Shown in pieces: positions 25,411 through 32,003 of a stretch of DNA of 40,312 bases. Numbering within the stretch: the stretch's first letter is position 1; each line of letters begins with the position of its first letter. Source of the stretch: Syntrophaceae bacterium UBA6078. GTDB taxonomy: Bacteria; Desulfobacterota; Syntrophia; Syntrophales; UBA2210. The position numbers and the translations under genes are program-made. The notes beneath the pieces were generated by a model that worked only from the letters and a program-made list of their open reading frames with translations, was not told the origin of the DNA and made no database searches. The stretch spans positions 1-40,312 of the forward strand of contig DIXO01000032.1 of NCBI GenBank assembly GCA_002428735.1, written 5' to 3'.

Positions 25411-26775
25411 ATGAAAAGAAGACCGTCAAGCATGAGTCCCTATGACAGTATGCCCGTCGGTGTCTTCACCGTCGACGTTGACATGAATATCACCGACTTT
25501 AACTCCTTTGCTGAAAAGATAACCGGATTTTCACGAGAGGAAGCCCTTTCATGCAAATGTTTTGAGATCTTCCGTTCTCCGCGGTGCTTTCGGCAATGCC
25601 GTCTCCGCGCTGCCCTCGAAAAGGGAGAAGGTACCGGCATACTGAGGACGCAAAATCGTATCCTCAGAAAAGATAATATCGAGATTCCCATCGACATAAC
25701 GGCATGCGTCCTGGCTGATGGAGAGGGAGCCGTAACGGGCGCGATCGAGTGCTTTGAGGAGCCCTTTTCCGACCTGGTTCCGGAAACCCAAAGACAGGTC
25801 AAAAACTTCGATTCCATGTTCTTTCAAGACATTATCGGAAACGATTCAAAGATGCTCGCTATCATTGAGATACTGGCCGTCGCGGCGAAAACGGATGCCC
25901 ACATACTCATCACGGGGGAGACCGGAACGGGAAAGGATGTATTTGCCCGCTGTGTCCATATGGCAAGTCCCCGGAAAGAGGGGCGATTCATCAAGGTCAA
26001 TTGTGCGGCCATGCCCGGCGAGTTGCTCGAATCCGAATTCTTCGGATACGAAAAAGGGGCCTTCACCGATGCCAAGACCGATAAACCCGGACGGTTTCAG
26101 ATGGCCGAGGGGGGAACGATCTTCCTCGACGAAATCGCTGAATTGCCGCTGAATCTCCAGGCGAAACTCCTTCAGGTTCTCGATGAAAAGACGTTCTATC
26201 CCCTGGGCGCCTCGAAACCCGTGGTTGTGGATGTCCGCGTTCTGTCATCGACCAATCGCGATCTCGAACAGATGGTCGCGGAGGGGACCTTTCGGCAGGA
26301 CCTGTATTACCGCCTCAACGTCATAGCAGTCGAAATCCCCCCGCTGAGGGATCGTCTCTCGGATATCCCGCTTCTTATCGACCATTTTCTCAAGGAATTC
26401 TTTCCTCAGGACGGCAAGGCGCCCTCCGGCGGAGTGCTCACCGCCGAGGCACAGGACCTTCTTCTGCGCTATACGTACCCCGGAAACGTCCGGGAACTCA
26501 AACACATTATTGAGCACGCCTCGGTCATGAGCCAGGGAAAACCCATAACCCCCGCCATGCTTCCCGAGGTTCTTGTCCGCGTATCCCCACCGCAGGCGGG
26601 CACCGACAGCCTCATCCGGAAACCGGATATGTCTCCCGCCGATGATGAGGAGCGCGCGCACATTCTCAAGACCCTCCGCGACCATTCCTGGAATCGCCGG
26701 AAGACCGCCGATGCCCTTTCCATCGATCGCACGACGCTGTGGCGGAAGATGAAACGCTTCGAGCTTATTGACTGA
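25411..26775 (+). CDS. PAS-AAA+-Fis sigma54-dependent regulator with a Cys-rich PAS domain (regulator 2)
   Basis: This is a sigma54 enhancer-binding protein of 454 residues. The PAS domain (about 10-125) carries Cys48, Cys50, Cys59 and Cys63 (SCKCFEIF...RCFRQCRL), a pattern that could hold a metal, an Fe-S cluster or a redox disulfide; this is inference. The AAA+ domain has Walker A GETGTGKD and Walker B TIFLDEIAE. The sigma54-contacting loop reads GAFTDA instead of GAFTGA, a variant that occurs in other activators. The C-terminal Fis-type helix-turn-helix is RRKTADALSIDRTTLWRKMKRF. It is followed by TGCAAC-type repeats and a strong sigma54 promoter, so its likely target is the next operon. 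A second ATG lies at 25432. Confidence 0.95.
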   Translation: MKRRPSSMSPYDSMPVGVFTVDVDMNITDFNSFAEKITGFSREEALSCKCFEIFRSPRCFRQCRLRAALEKGEGTGILRTQNRILRKDNIEIPIDITACVLADGEGAVTGAIECFEEPFSDLVPETQRQVKNFDSMFFQDIIGNDSKMLAIIEILAVAAKTDAHILITGETGTGKDVFARCVHMASPRKEGRFIKVNCAAMPGELLESEFFGYEKGAFTDAKTDKPGRFQMAEGGTIFLDEIAELPLNLQAKLLQVLDEKTFYPLGASKPVVVDVRVLSSTNRDLEQMVAEGTFRQDLYYRLNVIAVEIPPLRDRLSDIPLLIDHFLKEFFPQDGKAPSGGVLTAEAQDLLLRYTYPGNVRELKHIIEHASVMSQGKPITPAMLPEVLVRVSPPQAGTDSLIRKPDMSPADDEERAHILKTLRDHSWNRRKTADALSIDRTTLWRKMKRFELID

Positions 26776-26784
26776 TCCCCGCCG

Positions 26785-26905
26785 TGCAACATTTCGCAAC
26801 AGTGTTGCAAAGCGTTGCATGCGGTTAACATGCCGGATTTACTTTGTATAATCTGTCTTGCCTCTTGACCCCCCATCCGCCGTGCAACATGCCGGGCGGT
26901 GCAAC
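26785..26905 (+). promoter_or_regulatory. TGCAAC/GTTGCA repeat array, candidate enhancer for regulator 2
   Basis: Two concentric inverted pairs share one centre at 26802: TGCAAC (26785-26790), CGCAAC (26795-26800), GTTGCA (26804-26809) and GTTGCA (26814-26819). The half-sites within each arm are 10 bases apart, one helical turn. Two further direct copies of TGCAAC lie at 26883-26888 and 26900-26905. The centres lie about 186 and 94 bases before the expected start site of the promoter at 26962, a normal enhancer arrangement for a sigma54 activator. Confidence 0.7.
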
Positions 26906-26961
26906 GCATCTTTCTCCCACCGTAAAAACGTATACATCTAATATCATTCAACATATATATG

Positions 26962-26977
26962 TGGCATGGCCGTTGCA
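26962..26977 (+). promoter_or_regulatory. Near-perfect sigma54 promoter
   Basis: The sequence TGGCATG-GCCG-TTGCA differs from the consensus TGGCACG-N4-TTGCA at one position only. Initiation is expected near 26988, just before the Shine-Dalgarno GGGAG at 26990-26994. This fixes the translation start of the next gene at 27002, because the in-frame ATG at 26966 lies inside the promoter. Confidence 0.85.
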
Positions 26978-27001
26978 TTATCCTATGGCGGGAGAGAGAC
27001 A

Positions 27002-27325
27002 ATGCGCGCCATACTCTGTACACTCAATGGAAGGATTGCTCCAAAGTATTATGATGCCGCTCAACTTCTGCTCCTTCACATGAAAGACGGCGTGGTTGCT
27101 CACCGGGAGGTGATCGCCGTTCAAGCCCTGAAACCGGATGAATTGTGTTCCCTGGTGCTCCACATGAAGACCGATGTGGTGATCTGCGGCGGAATCAGGC
27201 AGGACTATCAGGAAAAACTGGCCGGAGCATCCGTTCAGCTCATATACAATGTTATCGGAAACACCGAAAAGGTGGTGGAACGCTTTGTGGAAGGTACCCT
27301 TCGCACGGGCGATATTGTGGGTTAA
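27002..27325 (+). CDS. Small NifX/NifB-C-terminal-like protein (dinitrogenase cofactor domain family)
   Basis: It has 107 residues. The pattern MRAILCTLNGRIAPKYYDAAQLLL, then TDVVICGGI near residue 58 and a VVERFVEGTL end, resembles the nitrogenase FeMo-cofactor domain family (PF02579) that includes NifX, NifY and the NifB tail, and many uncharacterised stand-alone proteins that handle metal clusters or cofactors. No nif gene is nearby, so a nitrogenase role is unlikely. ATG 27002 has GGGAG seven bases upstream and agrees with the sigma54 start site. It is the first gene of the proposed operon; the next ATG is 23 bases after its stop. Confidence 0.7.
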   Translation: MRAILCTLNGRIAPKYYDAAQLLLLHMKDGVVAHREVIAVQALKPDELCSLVLHMKTDVVICGGIRQDYQEKLAGASVQLIYNVIGNTEKVVERFVEGTLRTGDIVG

Positions 27326-27348
27326 CAGTTACCGAAAGGAGAAAGGTT

Positions 27349-28419
27349 ATGAAGAGAAGAGATTTCTTGAAGGGAATGGCAGTAACGGGTGCCGGAGTCG
27401 CGCTGTCCGGCGGTGTGGGGACGCTGACAAAGGCGGCCCATGCGGCGAAGAAGGAAGATTTCGGCGAACTCAAGAGCGTCAAGGTCTACTGTGTGTCCGA
27501 GACAAGCTGGTTCGACAACGCCACCCTCGGCAAGGACATCAAGGCTGCCGGCGGGATCAACACAAACCAGTACGATTTTCCTTATGATGTCGAAAATCTG
27601 GGAGGATATTCCGCCGTTGTCGAAGTGGAAGCCCTCGACGGGAAGAAAACCAAATATCTCCTCGATACCGGCTGGAGCAACGACTGGATGGACTATGTCT
27701 TTGAAAAATCCGGCGTCGACAAGATGCTCAAAAGCAAAGAGATCGACACGATGATCGTTTCCCATGATCATATCGATCATTACTTCGGTCTTGAGAGCAC
27801 CCTGAAACATCAGCCCGACATCAAGATCTATTTCCCGGGGACATCGATGAAAAAAAGCTTCGAACTCCTCAAAGGGGCCGATTTTTCCGCGACTCCGGGT
27901 TGCCCGAAGAACACGGTTCCCCATACCGGGGAACTGATCGTCACCGAGACCAACAAGCTGTATAAACTGCAGGACGGCGCGGCGGTGGTCTTCTTTGACT
28001 GCCCGGCGACACTCCAGGTGCGCGGCGAGAACGTCATGTACTTCAAGCTCAAAGACAAGGGCTATGTCACCGTCACCGGCTGTTGCCACCCCGGCATCCT
28101 GACCCTGATCAACTACTCGCGGAGGAACTTCAAGGACGGCAACAAGAACTACGGGTGTTACGGCGGCCTTCATATTTCGCCCTTCGAGAACTGGGACCCC
28201 AAGATGGACGACCTGATCAAGGGCGTGAAGGCGATGAACATGACCAAGATCGGCTGCAACCACTGCACGGGTTGGATCTGGGCCGAGAAAGCCGCCGCCG
28301 CCGGGTTGCCTATTGTTAATGGAACCAACAAGAATCTCGCCTACAAGAAAACGGGGACACTTTCCCGGGCCAAGACCTCCAATGTGTATCTTGGCAATGG
28401 CGATGAGATCGTCTTCTAA
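27349..28419 (+). CDS. Tat-exported metallo-beta-lactamase-fold protein (COG1237-like)
   Basis: It has 356 residues. The N-terminus KRRDFLKG followed by a weakly hydrophobic stretch ending AHA-AK is a twin-arginine signal, so the protein should be exported folded, with its metal. The metal motif HxHxDH is complete (His139, His141, Asp143, His144). Later motifs TGCCHPGI (Cys245, Cys246, His247), GGLH (His275) and GCNHCTGW (Cys303, His305, Cys306) match the plan of the dihydropterin-synthase-like MBL branch, where they read TGCSHAGI, GGFHL and HCTG. AAGGAGAAAGG precedes ATG 27349; upstream in-frame codons lie inside the previous gene. The substrate is unknown. Confidence 0.88.
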   Translation: MKRRDFLKGMAVTGAGVALSGGVGTLTKAAHAAKKEDFGELKSVKVYCVSETSWFDNATLGKDIKAAGGINTNQYDFPYDVENLGGYSAVVEVEALDGKKTKYLLDTGWSNDWMDYVFEKSGVDKMLKSKEIDTMIVSHDHIDHYFGLESTLKHQPDIKIYFPGTSMKKSFELLKGADFSATPGCPKNTVPHTGELIVTETNKLYKLQDGAAVVFFDCPATLQVRGENVMYFKLKDKGYVTVTGCCHPGILTLINYSRRNFKDGNKNYGCYGGLHISPFENWDPKMDDLIKGVKAMNMTKIGCNHCTGWIWAEKAAAAGLPIVNGTNKNLAYKKTGTLSRAKTSNVYLGNGDEIVF

Positions 28420-28447
28420 AAGGGGATGACAGAACTCTCCGTTTCAT

Positions 28448-28507
28448 GTAAAGGGAAGGGGTCGATTGCTTCAGGAGAGTATGACCGGGGTTCGACCCCT
28501 TCTTTAC
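28448..28507 (+). other. Long imperfect hairpin between the MBL and membrane-protein genes
   Basis: The left arm at 28448-28465 (GTAAAG, GG bulge, AAGGGGTCGA) pairs with TCGACCCCTTCTTTAC at 28492-28507, giving 16 base pairs around a 26-base loop. No T-run follows. In position it matches the hairpins after livJ and dctP and could lower expression of the membrane protein relative to the exported protein. Confidence 0.6.
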
Positions 28508-28550
28508 GGAGTGGGTTTAAGAAGTTCAAACCGAATTAGGGGGTATTTTC

Positions 28551-29795
28551 ATGAGCACTGATCAATCGCATGAAAACTGGCTTACAACGAGACAGTTGGA
28601 GCCTCGATGGTCTGTCGGACTGTCGGGGATTGTAAACCTGATCGTCCTTCTCATTGCCGTCTTTGCCGTATGGTGGATTTTCTTTTCCAACGCGGGGATA
28701 TTCAAACTGTATACGCCTCTCTTGGGTTTCTCACTGGTCATATGGACGCTGCTCATACTGCTCTGGCAGGCGGAGCTGTTTGACTACTGGCCGTTTTCAC
28801 GTTCCTACGTGCAGAATGCCCATCCGCTGGCCAAGGGGGCGACGATGACGCTCCTCATGATTGTCATCTACCTCGTCCTTGTCATCGGGTGCGTCTACCT
28901 GATCATGGGAAAACTCGGCATCACCTATTTCAACTGGGACAGCCTCATGACCTATGGAGAATTCGGACAGGACGCGACATCCACCCGCGAGACGGCTTCG
29001 TGGGCGATGCTCTCCCTTTCTGTTCCGTTCTTCCTCCTGAGTGTCTGGTTCATGTTCGGGATCGGGAAAGATCTCTTCCACGAACTGAAACAGCCGAAAT
29101 TCGGGATCGCCATGTGGTCGATTATCGCGGTCCTCGGTATCTATTTCTATTTCATCTTCTTCCATCCCCACATCGGCTCCATGTTCTATCCAAAACAGAT
29201 CTATGCCGCCGTGCCTCCCTGGTGGGAAAGCATAGCGCAGACCAACAGCGCCGAGTTCAGCCTGGGCATTCTGTTCGTTACCGTAGTCGGTATTTTCTAC
29301 GCCTTCCATCTCTGGGACGGCTGGCCGTATAATCTGGTGCAGAAACAGCCGTGGCGTTTCATATTTTTCGCCGTCGTCAGTCTCATCATCGGCTATGTCA
29401 TCTTCCGCCTTCAGCTCTTTATCTTCGACTATCTGTGGGATGAGGCTTATGTGGGCGGTCAGAACGAAGCCAACTTCGGGTGGCGGTACAGCCATACCGT
29501 CACGATGGCGAATTTCGTGCTCGTCATCGCCCTGATTCAGAATGTATTCTTCGGTCAGGCGTATGAAAGGATGAACGCTGTGGTGCGGTCCATTATCAAA
29601 ACGATCGTCGCCGTTGTCGTTGGCCTGCTTTTCGCGTGGGCCTATTATGCGTGGGGCCCGGCGCTTCTCGGGGTATGTGAAGGGGTTTCCCATCCGTCGG
29701 AGAATGCCGCCGCCTTCCTGATTATGGTCGTTAACCTGATCATGATTCAAGACTACTTTATGGATCGGTGGCCCGGATATCGGCTCAAGAAGTAA
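28551..29795 (+). CDS. Polytopic membrane protein of unknown family
   Basis: It has 414 residues and about ten transmembrane helices, starting near residue 23 and ending near residue 402, with a short hydrophilic N-terminus and a basic C-terminus (RWPGYRLKK). I do not recognise the family. Notable features are many aromatic residues at helix ends, the acidic loops WQAELFDYW and IFDYLWDEAYVGGQNEANFGWRYSH between helices, and an FHPHIGSMFYPKQIY loop with two His. The charged loops could bind a partner or substrate outside the membrane. It follows the Tat-exported protein by 131 bases in the same direction. Transporter or membrane anchor are both possible. Confidence 0.85.
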   Translation: MSTDQSHENWLTTRQLEPRWSVGLSGIVNLIVLLIAVFAVWWIFFSNAGIFKLYTPLLGFSLVIWTLLILLWQAELFDYWPFSRSYVQNAHPLAKGATMTLLMIVIYLVLVIGCVYLIMGKLGITYFNWDSLMTYGEFGQDATSTRETASWAMLSLSVPFFLLSVWFMFGIGKDLFHELKQPKFGIAMWSIIAVLGIYFYFIFFHPHIGSMFYPKQIYAAVPPWWESIAQTNSAEFSLGILFVTVVGIFYAFHLWDGWPYNLVQKQPWRFIFFAVVSLIIGYVIFRLQLFIFDYLWDEAYVGGQNEANFGWRYSHTVTMANFVLVIALIQNVFFGQAYERMNAVVRSIIKTIVAVVVGLLFAWAYYAWGPALLGVCEGVSHPSENAAAFLIMVVNLIMIQDYFMDRWPGYRLKK

Positions 29796-29818
29796 CTGTC
29801 CGGAAAGGATACGTAGAT

Positions 29819-30802
29819 ATGACCGTGACCCGGCATATCGATCCTCTCGTTTCTTTTGAAACGCTTCTGTTCGAGCTGTTTCAAAAGGTATTTCAGAACG
29901 ATGCGGCGCGGCGGCATTTCGGCTTTTCCCAGATATCGCAGGTGACAACCCCTGACGGGTTGCCTGCGTGGTATCTGTGGTTTTCCGATAAGCCCGGCGC
30001 TTACTCTCTCGCTGTTACCGAGGGGCATGTGGTGTCTGAAAGAGAGAACGCGTGCAGTAACCAGAAAGATACGGATGTTTTGGAAGGCCATTTTGCCATA
30101 CGGTATTTCCCTGATATAGAAGATAAGTTGTTCGATTCCCTTTCCTGTTATGAGCAAATCTTCCGGATGGGGCCTTCTTTCGATGCCACTGGTACGCCCT
30201 CCTTCGAAGGGGGGCGTGCCATGCATCAAAGCTTTTTTGTCGCCGGGCACATGGATATTCTGATCCATTCTTCGAAAGCCGATGCCGATTTCTTCTGTTT
30301 AGCCCCGGATCGGTGGCGGGACTATCGCCTCGACGGCCTCACGCTGACCGATGAAAAGGGGAAATCCCGCAAGGTTGTCTCTCCCGGTGCCATAGACCGG
30401 GACTTTCCCGGCTGGGACCTCTCGTTCTTCATCTTTGACAAAATTATTTCGTCGTTCTGCTTTGTGTCCGGCCAGGCGCCGCGGTGCGCGGGAGCCGCCT
30501 CCAGGCCCTTCGTTCATTACGAGATCGATGGCGAACAACGGGTCAATGCCGTGCATGACCCTGCTATAACCGAGCACGCCTTCGGCGTCTCCTTCCCCAA
30601 TGGCGCCGGACGGGATCGTTTGAAAGAGGGATACGCCTCTTTTGCTGAACGGTTTGATGCACCGGAATACGCCCTGGTCGGCATGTGGGAAGAGCCTGAC
30701 GATGTCCCCGCGCAGTGGAGAAGGCCGGAATGGTGGACCATCAGGGCCACACATTTTCATGCCGATCCCGATCACGTGTGCTCCTGTTACACGGACCACT
30801 GA
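29819..30802 (+). CDS. Unknown soluble protein with His/Cys-rich C-terminus
   Basis: It has 327 residues, without a signal peptide or membrane helix, and I recognise no family. It is rich in aromatic residues. The last 18 residues concentrate possible metal ligands: His312, His314, Asp316, Asp318, His319, Cys321, Cys323, Asp326 and His327. ATG 29819 has GGAAAGGA about 10 bases upstream; an earlier in-frame start at 29768 lies inside the membrane-protein gene. It begins 23 bases after that gene, so cotranscription is very likely. A cytoplasmic partner or metal-handling protein is possible, but this is a guess. Confidence 0.82.
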   Translation: MTVTRHIDPLVSFETLLFELFQKVFQNDAARRHFGFSQISQVTTPDGLPAWYLWFSDKPGAYSLAVTEGHVVSERENACSNQKDTDVLEGHFAIRYFPDIEDKLFDSLSCYEQIFRMGPSFDATGTPSFEGGRAMHQSFFVAGHMDILIHSSKADADFFCLAPDRWRDYRLDGLTLTDEKGKSRKVVSPGAIDRDFPGWDLSFFIFDKIISSFCFVSGQAPRCAGAASRPFVHYEIDGEQRVNAVHDPAITEHAFGVSFPNGAGRDRLKEGYASFAERFDAPEYALVGMWEEPDDVPAQWRRPEWWTIRATHFHADPDHVCSCYTDH

Positions 30803-30820
30803 GGAAAGGATCGATCTGAG

Positions 30821-31084
30821 ATGGTTGACAAGTCGCGCCGCAGTTTCTTCAATGAATTTTTTGTGAGAAACACGATCAAATGTGTTTCCGAAGCCCATAA
30901 GGCCTACGAGGATACCAAAAACGATCTCGCCTATTTCAATTCCTTTGAGTCGGCCTATCCTCTCATATCGGAGAGCTACTCTTTCCTCGAAGATGAGGCG
31001 ATACGACTCGGGATCGACACCGAGGGGATGACCAAACTTGAAATCGTCAAGGAAGTTTACCGGCGGGACAAAGAAAATCCTTAG
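30821..31084 (+). CDS. Small unknown protein, 87 residues
   Basis: It is a short, mostly helical, charged protein beginning MVDKSRRSFFNEFFVRN. The RRSFF near the start resembles a twin-arginine motif, but no hydrophobic segment follows, so it is not a normal Tat signal. I recognise no family. It starts 18 bases after the preceding gene, with AGGAAAGGA upstream, and appears to be the last gene of the cluster. Confidence 0.65.
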   Translation: MVDKSRRSFFNEFFVRNTIKCVSEAHKAYEDTKNDLAYFNSFESAYPLISESYSFLEDEAIRLGIDTEGMTKLEIVKEVYRRDKENP

Positions 31085-31655
31085 AACCGGTGAAACTTAA
31101 AACACGTCATCGTTGATCGTTTCGTCTCCGAATGAGATGAAGCCTGTGGCGATACCTCTCAGGTGACCCCCGTCCTGACCCTTGAAAATCCAAGCACCAC
31201 CCCTTGAACATTCCATTGATAAGAAAGAGACCTCGGAAATCTGCCTTAGTGGGAAGGTTTTACCGGTTGCCACCAAGAGATATTCTTTTCTCTTGAGAAC
31301 GTTCTCTACTGGAAAAACCAAATCCTAGAATCTCGGCTTTCTTTTGCCCGATCGACTTTACTGTTCAGGTTGTGGCTGAACGTTACGATTGCCCCGGACT
31401 AACCCATATGAGACCCTTACGAAGCTGGTTTTTAGACATCCCGTTTTATCCTGTTGACTTTGGCAGGTGCTCTATGGCAGTTTAACCCTCTATTTGTTAA
31501 GGCCACTTTTCCGAGGACTTCAATCTACGCGCCTAAGGTAATGATTTTAGCAAGAAGTAGTCCTCTTCTGGGGGAGTGAGACAGCCCCCTGAAACTTCTT
31601 TAACTCGGTTGTCTAAGGCGAAAGCAGGCGGACATATGATCGGTCAAAAATATAA
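31085..31655. other. Gene-poor stretch of lower G+C content
   Basis: No gene can be supported here. By my own count 31261-31560 is about 44% G+C, while coding DNA sampled in livG is about 62%. Short open frames, such as one of 74 codons on the minus strand (31097-31321), resemble no family that I know. A GTTCAG/CTGAAC hairpin (31363-31381) and a GGGGG/CCCCC dyad near 31572-31590 are present. It ends where coding similarity to a carboxyltransferase begins abruptly, as expected of an insertion or deletion scar. Confidence 0.5.
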
Positions 31656-31910
31656 CTTGAGATTGCCGTGATGGGAGCTGACGGTGCGGCGGATATTATA
31701 TTCAGGAATGAGTCCGCCGATCTGAAACAGCAGAAGAAAGATGAGTATGTGGCTGAGTTTGCTACCCCCTATCAGGCGGCAAAACATGCCATGGTTGAAC
31801 AAGTTATTGAGCCGAAACAAACACGGCCGGTCATAATAAGCGCGCTGAACATGTTGAAAAACAAGAAGGAAGACCGCCCGTACAAAAAACATGGGAATAT
31901 CCCTCTGTAA
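31656..31910 (+). pseudogene. C-terminal remnant of a biotin-dependent carboxyltransferase (MmdA/PccB type)
   Basis: The frame reads EIAVMGADGAADIIF, then YVAEFATPYQAA near the middle and ends KKHGNIPL. This is the C-terminus of the carboxyltransferase subunit of methylmalonyl-CoA decarboxylase or propionyl-CoA carboxylase. Only about 84 of roughly 515 residues remain, and a TAA stop in the same frame at 31653-31655 lies just upstream of the first matching codons. A GTG/ATG pair at 31668/31671 could start a short peptide, but it would lack the active-site folds. It sits directly before methylmalonyl-CoA mutase, the enzyme of the adjacent pathway step, so a full-length gene was probably lost here. 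Confidence 0.8.
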
Positions 31911-32003
31911 GAAAGAGAAAATGTACTCAGCACCTTGGCATTTTTAACAATCTCGAACACGGAACACTACAACAAGAGACACTTGGAAGGGAGAAACGCT
32001 GTC

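Noticed and set aside
27002..27325. The NifX-like gene as evidence of a nitrogenase locus
   Set aside because: No other nif gene is present, and stand-alone proteins of this domain family are widespread in organisms and loci unrelated to nitrogen fixation.
27322..28263. A 313-codon minus-strand frame opposite the MBL gene
   Set aside because: The forward frame has a Tat signal and complete metal motifs; the reverse frame has no recognisable domain.
28797..29948. A 383-codon open frame on the minus strand opposite the unknown membrane protein
   Set aside because: The forward frame has a clear ten-helix pattern, ribosome site and operon context; the reverse translation is a charged, low-complexity shadow.
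31097..31321. A 74-codon minus-strand frame in the low-G+C stretch
   Set aside because: There is no ribosome site or family resemblance, and it is short enough to occur by chance in lower-G+C DNA.
31085..31655. A group II intron or rRNA/tRNA fragment
   Set aside because: No domain V-like hairpin, reverse transcriptase frame or tRNA cloverleaf could be drawn.
31085..32003. A cobalamin riboswitch before methylmalonyl-CoA mutase
   Set aside because: I looked for a B12-box-like sequence and the expected stem order. Only a partial GCCACT near 31502 is seen, without supporting structure.
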